From assembly GCA_903923135.1 (NCBI GenBank), contig CAIXWN010000080.1, positions 1 to 64,000 on the forward strand: a stretch of 64,000 nt of DNA, read 5' to 3'. Position numbers and translations under genes: made by a program. The notes under the pieces were generated by a model. It did no database searches and was not told where the DNA came from. It saw only the letters and a list, made by a program, of their open reading frames with translations. The DNA is from an uncultured Caulobacteraceae bacterium (GTDB lineage Bacteria > Pseudomonadota > Alphaproteobacteria > Caulobacterales > Caulobacteraceae). Positions 43,788-52,573 of the stretch are shown piece by piece (position 1 is the stretch's first letter; every line of letters starts with the position of its first letter).

Positions 43788-44513
43788 TTAGCCGGTGATA
43801 TACTGACCGCCGTTGACCGTGAGCGTCGCGCCAGTGATGAAGCCGGCGTCTTCGGCGGCGAGGAAAGCAACGCAGCGGGCGATCTCGTCGGCCATGCCCA
43901 GGCGGCCCACCGGGATGCCGGCGATGATCTGGTCCAGGACCGCCTTCGGAACGGCGCTGACCATTTCAGTGTCGACGTAGCCGGGGGCGATGGTGTTGAC
44001 GGTGATGCCCTTCTTGGCGTTTTCCTGGGCCAGCGCCTTGGAGAAGCCGATCATGCCGGCCTTGGCCGCCGAATAGTTGGTCTGGCCGATCTGGCCCTTC
44101 TGGCCGTTGATCGAGCTGATGTTGATGATGCGCCCGTAGTTCCGGTCGCGCATGCCCTCGATCACATTGCGCGTCATGTTGAAGATCGAGGCGAGGTTGA
44201 CGTGAATCACCTCGTTCCACTGCGCCTCGGTCATCCGGTGCAGGACGGCGTCGCGAGTGATCCCGGCATTGTTGACGAGCACATCGATTGGGCCGAGTTC
44301 GGCCTCGACCTTGGCCACGGCCGCGGCGCAGTCGGAGAAGGACGACACGTTACCCTTCACCACGCACAGTCCCAGTTCGGCCGCGGCAGCGTTCGCGGCG
44401 ACCTCATTGCCCGCGTAGCCGGCGGCCACCTTATAGCCGGCGGCCCTGAGGCGGGCGCTGATCGCCCGGCCGATTCCACGGGTCCCGCCCGTCACAAACG
44501 CCACTCTGGTCAT
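43788..44513 (-). CDS. phaB: Acetoacetyl-CoA reductase
   Basis: This 241-residue SDR has TGGTRGIG (8-15), NNAG (81-84), Ser134, Tyr147 and Lys151 (YSAAK), plus the PhaB-typical GQKGQIGQTNYSAAKAGM region. It reduces acetoacetyl-CoA to (R)-3-hydroxybutyryl-CoA, normally with NADPH, for polyhydroxybutyrate synthesis. It follows phaA (gap 116 bases) and the adjacent divergent regulator phaR supports the assignment. The polymer synthase gene phaC is not in the window. GAGAGGAAA precedes the ATG. Confidence 0.95.
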   Translation of the reverse strand: MTRVAFVTGGTRGIGRAISARLRAAGYKVAAGYAGNEVAANAAAAELGLCVVKGNVSSFSDCAAAVAKVEAELGPIDVLVNNAGITRDAVLHRMTEAQWNEVIHVNLASIFNMTRNVIEGMRDRNYGRIINISSINGQKGQIGQTNYSAAKAGMIGFSKALAQENAKKGITVNTIAPGYVDTEMVSAVPKAVLDQIIAGIPVGRLGMADEIARCVAFLAAEDAGFITGATLTVNGGQYITG

Positions 44514-44534
44514 CGGTTTCCTCTCAAGGTTGCG

Positions 44535-44560
44535 GACCGCCCCCTCTGTCGGGGTCGGTC
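44535..44560 (-). other. Hairpin in the phaA-phaB intergenic region
   Basis: The inverted repeat GACCG-c-CCCC / GGGG-t-CGGTC with a six-base loop gives nine pairs around one mismatch. There is no U-tract on the minus strand, so it is not a clear terminator. It may attenuate or stabilise the phaA-phaB transcript. Confidence 0.35.
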
Positions 44561-44629
44561 AGACAGGTTCAAAGGCTAGTCCTCCGCGACCGAATTCCGA
44601 AGTGCGAAATCAGCCGGTCGCCGGTCGGC

Positions 44630-45805
<1,176 letters not shown>

Positions 45806-45889
45806 GCGATCGGCTCCCTAGGAAGAGGATTCAGGTTCTCTCTGGCAGCCTTATAGCACACAGGGGTGCGTCGTCTTGCCCTGCCATGT

Positions 45890-45898
45890 TGCGATGCA
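45890..45898. promoter_or_regulatory. Candidate PhaR-binding dyad between phaA and phaR
   Basis: TGC-GAT-GCA is a short dyad with the TGC-N3-GCA form reported for PhaR sites in other alphaproteobacteria. It lies between the divergent phaA and phaR starts, where autoregulation would be expected. Such a short motif can occur by chance. Confidence 0.28.
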
Positions 45899-45985
45899 CT
45901 AGCGCGCCTTGATCGTATGCGCGATAGTGAAACGACCACGGTCGACTCCGAAAACCCGAGTCTCCATCGAGAACCAAGGACTGCC

Positions 45986-46591
45986 ATGCCGAGCGAATCC
46001 GATGCGGGCGCCCATCGCGCCGACGGTGAACGGATCATCATCCAGAAATACGCCAACCGTCGTCTCTACAACAAGGCGACCAGCAGCTACATCACGCTCG
46101 ATGACCTGTCCAAGATGGTGAAGGAAGGCGTGGACTTCGAAGTTCGCGACGCCAAGAGCGGCGAAGACATCACCCGCAAGGCGCTTACCCAGATCATCTT
46201 CGAGGAAGAGGGACGTGGCCAGAACCTGCTTCCGATCCAGTTCCTCAGACAGCTGATCGGCTTCTATGGCCACGGCATGCAGGCTTTTCTGCCGAGCTTT
46301 CTTGAACTGTCGCTTGACAGTTTCATTCGCCAGCAGGAGCGCGTGCGCGAGCAGATGAGTCACGTCACGCCGCCGAGCATGGGCGTGTTCGATGAACAGA
46401 TCCGCCAGAACATGATCCTGTTCGACCGGGCGATGAAGATGTTCACACCCTTTGCGTTCCGCGCCGAGGAAAGCGCGCCGCCACCGCCGGCCAAGCCGCC
46501 CGCCGGCAAGGACGAGGACACCCTGGCCGAACTGAAGAAGCAGATGGCGGCCATGCAGGAGCAACTCGCCGCGCTCAGCAAGGGCGCCTAG
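45986..46591 (+). CDS. phaR: Polyhydroxyalkanoate synthesis repressor PhaR
   Basis: This 201-residue protein has an N-terminal PHB_acc_N DNA-binding domain (IIIQKYANRRLYNKATSSYITLDDL). The PHB_acc domain follows, with FLRQLIGFYGHGMQAFLPSFLELSLDSF, then a Pro-rich linker and a helical C terminus (ELKKQMAAMQEQLAAL). PhaR binds polyhydroxybutyrate or its granules and represses phasin and other pha genes until polymer appears. The ATG at 45986 has AAGGA upstream; the ORF-track extension of 40 residues is rejected. Confidence 0.95.
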   Translation: MPSESDAGAHRADGERIIIQKYANRRLYNKATSSYITLDDLSKMVKEGVDFEVRDAKSGEDITRKALTQIIFEEEGRGQNLLPIQFLRQLIGFYGHGMQAFLPSFLELSLDSFIRQQERVREQMSHVTPPSMGVFDEQIRQNMILFDRAMKMFTPFAFRAEESAPPPPAKPPAGKDEDTLAELKKQMAAMQEQLAALSKGA

Positions 46592-46660
46592 GCCCCGGGC
46601 CTTTGCATTCCGGGTCGTGACGCTGACGGAGACAGCTTTTCATGCGGATGACGGCTGTTG

Positions 46661-48691
46661 GTGACTGAGCCGCACGGTTCGAGCGCGGTAGAGACCGCAC
46701 AGATTTTCTTCGCCCGGACGAGCCGCCTGCTCGACGCCGACCCAAGGCAGGCCGAGAACGAAGCCGCCGCGAGGCTCCGCCACACGCCGGGAGAGGCCGC
46801 GGCCGGGCTGATCCTCGCCGCCGCCCGCCGGCGCCAGGGCGACCCGGCCGGCGCACTGATGGTGCTCTCCCCGCTGGCGGACCTTCATCCTCGCGAGCCC
46901 GGCATCCAGAACGAACTGGGCCAATGCCTCGCCGCACTGGGCAGGGCCGCCGAGGCGACCGCCGCTCTGCGTCGGGCGGTGAGCCTGAAGCCTGATCTTT
47001 CGGCCGCCTGGCGCACCCTGGGAGAGCAGCTGTTCCGCGTCGGCGAGGCCGCCGCAGCCGACGTGGCGTTCGGTCGCTACATCGCCCTGCCGGTGAAGGA
47101 GCAGGCGCTGGTCGAGGCCGACGCGGCCATGCGTCAGGGACGCCTGGAGTTGGCCGAGCGCGGCCTCCGCAGCCACCTGGGTCGTCATCCCGCTGATGTA
47201 CTCGCGCTTTGGATGCTGGGCGACATCGGCGACAGAATGACGTTCTTCGACGAAGCGGCCATCCTGCTGGAGCGGTGTCTGACCCTGGCGCCGGGGTTCA
47301 GGACGGCGCGCCTGACCCTGGTCCGCGTCCTCCAGAGGCAACGGCGAGAGCGGGAGGCTCTCGCCCAGATCGAGCGTCTAATGGCGCTGGATCCGACCAA
47401 TCCGGCCTACCGCAAGCTGACGGCCACTCTGCTCGACGCGGTGGGCGAACACGCCCGCGCGATCACCCTTTTCGAAAGCATCCTCGCCGGGGAGCCTGGC
47501 GCGGCCTCGATGTGGGTCGGCTATGGCAATGCGCTCAAGGCCGCGGGCCGTGGCGACGAAGCCGTCGGCGCCTTCAGGCGCGCGATGGAGATCGCCCCCG
47601 CGTCCGGGGGCGGCTACTGGAGCCTCGCCAACTTGAAAACCGTGCGTTTCACGCCGGAGGAGGAGGCGGCGATGGCCGCACAACTGGGGCGGACCGACCT
47701 GCCCCCCAGGGAGGCCCTACTGATCCACAACGCCCTGGGCAAGGCGCTGGAGGATCGGGGCGAGCATGCGACGTCGTTCGAGCACTACGCCCGGAGCGCC
47801 CGCCTGCGACGGGCGGAATTTCACTATGACGCCGCGGCGGCGACCGACCTGGCGCGCCGATCGATGGCGCTGTTCACACCGGCCTTCTTCGCCGACCGGG
47901 CCGCTGAACCCGTCGCGACCACGACGCCGATCTTCATCGTCGGCCTGCCGCGCGCGGGGTCCACCCTGGTAGAGCAGATCCTGGCCAGCCACTCGATGGT
48001 CGAGGCGACGGCGGAGCTGGCCGAGATCATGCATCTGGCGGGGAGACTGCAGCGGAAGGGCGGCAGGCTCGCGCCCGAGGCCTACCCGGCCTGCCTTGCG
48101 GACCTGCCGGCGGACGCCCGGCGGACCTTGGGCGAAGCCTATCTCGCCGGGACCCAGGCCCACCGCCGGCTTGGCCGACCCTTTTTCATCGACAAGACGC
48201 CGCACAACTTTCTGCATATCGGATTGATCCGGCTGATCCTGCCGCAGGCCCGGATCATCGACGTGCGTCGCCACCCCATGGCGGCCGGGTTTTCGGTGTT
48301 CAAGCAGCACTTTCCCGGCGGCCACCTGTTCAGCTGCGACCTGACGGAGATCGGCCTCTACTATCGGGACTACGTCGGCCTGATGGATCACTACGACAGG
48401 GCCGCGCCGGGGATGGTCCACCGGATCATCTATGAGGACCTGGTGAGCGACACCGAGAGCGAGATCCGGCGCCTGCTCGACTATTGCGATCTCCCGTTCG
48501 AACAGGCCTGCCTGGATTTTCACGACAACCGCCGCGTGGTGCGAACGCCGAGCGCCTATCAGGTCCGCCGGCCGATCTTCCGGGAGGCGCTTGACCAGTG
48601 GCGAAACTATGAGCCGTTGCTCGGCCCCCTCAAGGCGGCGCTCGGCCCGGCCCTGCTGACCTGGCGCAAGCCCCAGCCCGGGCGATCGTGA
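46661..48691 (+). CDS. TPR-sulfotransferase fusion protein
   Basis: This protein has about 676 residues. The N-terminal 400 residues are tetratricopeptide repeats (for example LGQCLAALGRAAEATAALRRA and YGNALKAAGRGDEAVGAFRRA). The C-terminal part is a sulfotransferase domain with a PAPS-binding loop GLPRAGSTLVEQIL at about residue 428 and later RHPMAAGFSVFKQHF and YEDLVSD. It would transfer sulfate from PAPS to a tyrosyl, carbohydrate or other target selected by the TPRs. Family members are frequent in Caulobacterales and Sphingomonadales. The start is uncertain: a TTG at 46658 and a GTG at 46661 are adjacent, with only weak ribosome-binding sequence. Confidence 0.85.
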   Translation: MTEPHGSSAVETAQIFFARTSRLLDADPRQAENEAAARLRHTPGEAAAGLILAAARRRQGDPAGALMVLSPLADLHPREPGIQNELGQCLAALGRAAEATAALRRAVSLKPDLSAAWRTLGEQLFRVGEAAAADVAFGRYIALPVKEQALVEADAAMRQGRLELAERGLRSHLGRHPADVLALWMLGDIGDRMTFFDEAAILLERCLTLAPGFRTARLTLVRVLQRQRREREALAQIERLMALDPTNPAYRKLTATLLDAVGEHARAITLFESILAGEPGAASMWVGYGNALKAAGRGDEAVGAFRRAMEIAPASGGGYWSLANLKTVRFTPEEEAAMAAQLGRTDLPPREALLIHNALGKALEDRGEHATSFEHYARSARLRRAEFHYDAAAATDLARRSMALFTPAFFADRAAEPVATTTPIFIVGLPRAGSTLVEQILASHSMVEATAELAEIMHLAGRLQRKGGRLAPEAYPACLADLPADARRTLGEAYLAGTQAHRRLGRPFFIDKTPHNFLHIGLIRLILPQARIIDVRRHPMAAGFSVFKQHFPGGHLFSCDLTEIGLYYRDYVGLMDHYDRAAPGMVHRIIYEDLVSDTESEIRRLLDYCDLPFEQACLDFHDNRRVVRTPSAYQVRRPIFREALDQWRNYEPLLGPLKAALGPALLTWRKPQPGRS

Positions 48692-48732
48692 CGTCGGGGC
48701 CGACGCCCCGGGGGGCTCCGCGGAAAACGAAA

Positions 48733-48754
48733 GGCCGGGGGTCGCCCCCCGGCC
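48733..48754 (-). terminator. Terminator after the sedolisin gene (probably bidirectional)
   Basis: GGCCGGGGG pairs with CCCCCGGCC across a four-base loop. Read on the minus strand, the stem is followed by TTTCGTTTTC, which suits the S53 gene ending at 48785. On the plus strand it follows the sulfotransferase gene but has only a short T-rich tail. Confidence 0.75.
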
Positions 48755-48784
48755 TCTGTTCAGGCGGTCGGTCGCAGACCGGCC

Positions 48785-50668
48785 TCAGGGGTTGCTGGGG
48801 GTCTCCGGCGTTCCGGCCGGATCGTAGGCGGTCATGCCGAAAAGCTTCCTGACGTCAGGCGTGCCGTTGCCATTGATGTAATTGTAGTTCTGGCTCGGGT
48901 GGGTGTCGTACCAGTAGCCGTCGAAGCCCGGAATGTTGCGGTGATAGTATTGCGAGGCGTCGGGCGCCGTCACCCCGCCCGCCTTCGTCTGAGCGGCGCC
49001 GGCGTGGTAGAGATAGTAGTTGATATTGCCCTGCCGGTGGCCGGTCTTCTGAATGTACAGGGCCAGGGCGCCGACGAATTCCGGCGAAGACACCGACGTG
49101 CCGATCGTGCGGTAGAACCCGCCGCCGATGCCGACGCCATAGGCGGTCCACACCGAGCTGTCGTCCAGACTGCAGGACAGGGCCTGACAGTAGGCGCCGT
49201 TATAGCTGAATCCAAGGCCACCCACCTGCATGCCCACGTCGGGCACGGTGCGGTAGACCGTGGACCCGGTGGTGACCACCTTCTGATAGTCCGGACGCCG
49301 GAACAGGGTGCTGACGCCGCCGCCGGCGCCCCAGTAGCCTCCCGACACCAGATGCGGCAAGCCGTAGGGCGAGTAGGCCTCGCGCGGATCGCCATAGGCG
49401 CTTTCACGGACGTAGCTGGAGTCGAGTGACCCGCCCGTGTGCGCCGTGACGAGATTACCGCCGCCAACCGCCGTCACGTTCGGGTCGGCCGCCGGGGTGC
49501 CGACGCTCTTGACGAACTTGGCGTTGTGGCCGGTGAAATAGGCAAAGCCGGGGCATTGCAGACCGCCTTCGTCGCCCGAACTGGCCACGAACGTGATCCC
49601 CTCGGCGTTGCCCTGTTGATAGATCTCGTCCTCGATCGTCAGATAGTAGGTATAGTCCGTTCCGAAGTTATAAGCGGCGGTGTAGCCAAGCTCACAGCCG
49701 CCGAAGGACGAGTTGACCACGTCATAGCTGCCGTCGTCGACAATCGCCTGGTAGCCGTCGATGATGTGGTAGTCGTAGAGGTCGGGAATGCTGAACAGGG
49801 TCACATGGGCGCCCGGGGCGCCGCCGGTGATCTGCTGAACATCCAGGCTGGCTTCGAACGAGCCACCCCCGTTGTAGTTGCCGCCGCCGTCGATCAGCAC
49901 GGTGTCGACGGTTGGGGCCGGATTGCCGGTGGTGCTGGTGAACCCTTCGTGGTCGAACAGGGCCTGAACATCATCGGGGAAGATAAGGTCGGACATAAGT
50001 ACGGCCGCCTTCACGCCCGTGCCGTCCAGCCGGTTCGTGTTGGGCAGAACGCTCTGATAGGATGGATAGTCGTAGGCCTGCTTCAGGTCGTTGTACCAGT
50101 AGACACCGGTGACGCCTGACCGATTGTCGGGGTGGGCGTCGGCCACCTTCAGCGACAGGGGTTGGCGCGGGTGCAGATTGCCGAAGCCGAGGACCTTGGC
50201 GCCTTCCTGCTGCAGGGCGGTGGGCAGGGCCATGGGTCCGACCGACACGAAATGCTCACGCCCGCCGGCGCCGGCGATCACGCCCAGGTGCGTTCCGAAC
50301 ACCATGTTCACGCGCCCGACGGTTCCGGACACCTTCAGAGAGCGGCTATGGCCGCCGGCGACGCTCAGCCCGCTCGCCTCCAGGGCCGCCTGCACCTTGG
50401 CGACGGAAGCGGCCGTCGGACCGAACTGGGCGGCGAACTGGGCCGGCGTCAGCCAGTGCTGGTATTGCGGGTTGCCCGGCGTGTGCTGCGCCAGCAGCAG
50501 GGCCTTCAGCTGGTCGGGATTGCGCAGGGGCAGGTACACCTGGAAATCGACCGTCTTGAGCGGCGAGGCGACGGCCGCCTCGGGCGGTAGCGGGGCCGCC
50601 AGAGCCGGCGAGGCGATCGCCGCTGCGGCGGCGAGCGCCAACCAGGAAATCGGATGAAGTCTGCTCAT
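48785..50668 (-). CDS. Secreted sedolisin (S53 family serine-carboxyl peptidase)
   Basis: This protein of about 627 residues has a signal peptide (cleavage near ALA|AP, residue 25). A pro-domain of the pro-kumamolisin type (about 40-190, with FQVYLPLRNPDQLKALL) precedes the S53 catalytic domain. The Ser nucleophile is in GTSVSSPEF, the Glu/Asp pair in SFEASLDVQQ, and an oxyanion Asp in SSGDEGG. The enzyme is probably autoprocessed and active at acid pH outside the cell. The usual calcium-site ending is altered (NGNGTPDVRKLFG), but this does not rule out activity. GAGGG precedes the ATG. It is divergent from a PEPxxWA-CTERM gene across 413 bases. Confidence 0.88.
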   Translation of the reverse strand: MSRLHPISWLALAAAAAIASPALAAPLPPEAAVASPLKTVDFQVYLPLRNPDQLKALLLAQHTPGNPQYQHWLTPAQFAAQFGPTAASVAKVQAALEASGLSVAGGHSRSLKVSGTVGRVNMVFGTHLGVIAGAGGREHFVSVGPMALPTALQQEGAKVLGFGNLHPRQPLSLKVADAHPDNRSGVTGVYWYNDLKQAYDYPSYQSVLPNTNRLDGTGVKAAVLMSDLIFPDDVQALFDHEGFTSTTGNPAPTVDTVLIDGGGNYNGGGSFEASLDVQQITGGAPGAHVTLFSIPDLYDYHIIDGYQAIVDDGSYDVVNSSFGGCELGYTAAYNFGTDYTYYLTIEDEIYQQGNAEGITFVASSGDEGGLQCPGFAYFTGHNAKFVKSVGTPAADPNVTAVGGGNLVTAHTGGSLDSSYVRESAYGDPREAYSPYGLPHLVSGGYWGAGGGVSTLFRRPDYQKVVTTGSTVYRTVPDVGMQVGGLGFSYNGAYCQALSCSLDDSSVWTAYGVGIGGGFYRTIGTSVSSPEFVGALALYIQKTGHRQGNINYYLYHAGAAQTKAGGVTAPDASQYYHRNIPGFDGYWYDTHPSQNYNYINGNGTPDVRKLFGMTAYDPAGTPETPSNP

Positions 50669-51081
50669 GAAAAAGCCCTCGCTGGATCGAACCCATGATG
50701 GCGACGCGGATCGACGAATCCGCTGTCCGCCCGGCGGAGCGACGCAGTCGCCCCTTCTGATGCGCACGCTACACGGCCATTGGATTTGGTCCAGAGAAAA
50801 GTTGTCGGCAATCTGTTGATTTGGTGGCCGCTTGCCAGACGGGCGGATTTCGCTTCCCCGGACCCGATCCGGCGGTCTAAGCGCCGAGAAAATGCTTAAA
50901 TTCCAAGGGACCGCTCAGCCCCTAGCCCAATTGAGCCGGTGGCGCGGCGGGTCGACGATTCCCGACGTTCCGCCACATTTTTGACTTGCCAAGGCGGGCG
51001 ATTACCCCTTTCCTCACGCATATCTTGCAACGCGACGCGGCTGGGCCGCTTTCGCACGGATCCACGCATGGAGGGTTTTCG
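50669..51081. promoter_or_regulatory. Divergent region between sedolisin and PEPxxWA-CTERM genes
   Basis: This 413-base region has no supported gene. ORF-track lines across it (50896..51426 minus and the upstream part of 50986..51624) are antisense or extensions without ribosome-binding sites. It should hold promoters for both secreted-protein genes. Confidence 0.5.
50981..51005 (+). promoter_or_regulatory. Candidate promoter of the 180-residue PEPxxWA-CTERM gene
   Basis: TTGACTT, a ten-base spacer, then GCGATTAC, resembles the Caulobacter housekeeping promoter form TTGaCgS-N10-14-GCtANAwC with two mismatches in the second box. It lies 76 bases before the ATG. Confidence 0.35.
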
Positions 51082-51624
51082 ATGAGTTGGCTCAAGGGTC
51101 TCGGCGCCGGCGCGGCGTTTGCGGTGCTTTCGCTGGCGGCGGCCCTTCCGGCGGCGGCCTTCACCCTGTCCAACAGCAACGGCGGGGATGGCCACGTCAA
51201 CGCCATCACCGGCGGCTTTGACCTGGTGGGCGCCGACAACGGCGCCGGCCCCAACCTGACGCTCTATACGGAAACCGCGGCGACGACCGGGACCCTGCAG
51301 GCCGACTACGCCTATTCGACCAGCGACCCCGGCGGCCCCGAGTTCGACCCGGCCGGCCTGTACCTGGGCGCCAACGACCGATTCGCCCAGCTTTCGCCTT
51401 CGGCTTCCGGCTCCATCCGCTTCCACGTCACGGCCGGCGAAACCTACGGCTTCTATGTAAACTCCTCAGACAGCGCCTTCGGGGCGGGGGATATCGCGAT
51501 CACCAATCTGGCCGCGGGCGTGCCTGAGCCCGCCGCATGGGCCCTGATGCTGGTCGGCTTTGGCGCCCTGGGCGCCCGGGTTCGCCTGCAGCGACGGGCG
51601 AAACAGGCTTCGACCGCAGCCTGA
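51082..51624 (+). CDS. PEPxxWA-CTERM sorting-domain protein, small
   Basis: This protein of about 180 residues has a signal peptide (LGAGAAFAVLSLAAALPAAA) and a beta-rich mature part (FTLSNSNGGDGHVNAITGG through SIRFHVTAGETYGFYVNSS). A C-terminal sorting signal VPEPAAWALMLVGFGALGA, a membrane helix and a basic tail (RLQRRAK) complete it. This tripartite tail is the PEPxxWA variant recognised by exosortase systems in Proteobacteria, so it is likely processed and surface-exposed or secreted. The ATG at 51082 has GGAGGG upstream. No exosortase gene is in the window. A strong hairpin follows. Confidence 0.85.
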   Translation: MSWLKGLGAGAAFAVLSLAAALPAAAFTLSNSNGGDGHVNAITGGFDLVGADNGAGPNLTLYTETAATTGTLQADYAYSTSDPGGPEFDPAGLYLGANDRFAQLSPSASGSIRFHVTAGETYGFYVNSSDSAFGAGDIAITNLAAGVPEPAAWALMLVGFGALGARVRLQRRAKQASTAA

Positions 51625-51645
51625 CCCCACAGGCTTGACGCGGCT

Positions 51646-51675
51646 AACGCCGCCGGTCTGTCGACCGGCGGCGTT
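51646..51675. terminator. Bidirectional terminator between PEPxxWA-CTERM and SDR4 genes
   Basis: AACGCCGCCGGT pairs perfectly with ACCGGCGGCGTT (12 pairs, six-base loop). The repeat is followed by TTGTGT on the plus strand. It lies between two convergent genes (stops at 51624 and 51696), as a shared terminator would. Confidence 0.75.
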
Positions 51676-51695
51676 TGTGTATGTTCCGGCTGGGA

Positions 51696-52478
51696 TCAGA
51701 AGATGGCGTAGCCGCCGTCGATAAGGAAGCTGTCGCCGGTGTGATAGCGGGAGGCGTCTGACGCCAGATAGACCGCGATGCCGCCGAAATCGTCAGGCTC
51801 GCCCCAGCGGCGCGCCGGCACCCGCGGAATCACCTTTTCAGCGAACGCGGTCGAGGCCTGGGCGGCGGCGGTCATGTCAGTGGCGATCCAGCCGGGCAGG
51901 ATGGCGTTGGCCCGCACGCCGTATCGGGCGTGTTCGACGGCTATCGACTTCATCATCGAGATCACCCCGCCCTTGGTGGCGGCATAGGCCTGGTTGCGCG
52001 CGGCGCCCTCGATGGCGGCCAGGGACGCAACCACGGCTATGGAGCCGCCGGGATCGCCGGCGCCCGAGCGCGAGACCATGTGCCGGCAGGCCTCGCGGCA
52101 GGTGAAGAAGGCCCCCTCGAGATTCACCGCCATGTTGCGCCGCCAGATCTCGACGGTCATGTCCGAGAATGATCGCGCGGCGGCGCCGATGCCAGCGTTG
52201 GCGATCACGGTGTCGATCCGACCCATGGCCACGGCGGCCTCGCCCATGGCGGCCACGACGGCCGCCTCGTCCGCGACATCGACCTGCTGGGCCAGCACCC
52301 GCACGCCCAGTGTCGTCAGTTCGCCCTCGGCGGCGAGATTGTGGGCGGCGCTGGTTCCCCAGATGACGATATCGGAGCCCGCCTGGGCAAGGGCGCGGGC
52401 CATTCCCAGGCCGATGCCCCGGTTGCCGCCGGTGACCAAGGACACCTTGCCTGTCAGGTTGAACGGCTCATAGGCCAT
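51696..52478 (-). CDS. Short-chain dehydrogenase/reductase (SDR4)
   Basis: This 260-residue classical SDR has TGGNRGIG (16-23), NAG in VIANAGIG, catalytic Tyr and Lys in YAATK, and the C-terminal YHTGDSFLIDGGYAIF. The segment WGTSAAHN after the second strand points to NADP(H) use. It may act as a 3-oxoacyl-ACP-reductase-like or gluconate/sorbose dehydrogenase; specificity is not readable. AAGGAAA precedes the ATG. It lies downstream of and on the same strand as the FAD dehydrogenase (gap about 95 bases), so both could be co-transcribed. Confidence 0.88.
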   Translation of the reverse strand: MAYEPFNLTGKVSLVTGGNRGIGLGMARALAQAGSDIVIWGTSAAHNLAAEGELTTLGVRVLAQQVDVADEAAVVAAMGEAAVAMGRIDTVIANAGIGAAARSFSDMTVEIWRRNMAVNLEGAFFTCREACRHMVSRSGAGDPGGSIAVVASLAAIEGAARNQAYAATKGGVISMMKSIAVEHARYGVRANAILPGWIATDMTAAAQASTAFAEKVIPRVPARRWGEPDDFGGIAVYLASDASRYHTGDSFLIDGGYAIF

Positions 52479-52573
52479 GAGAGTTTCCTTCTCGCCTTGT
52501 GACTGGGTTGCCGGGTTCTAAGGCCGCCTTCCCCAACGCCCGTCAAGCGCCGGCCGCCGGCCCGGCCCCAGCC

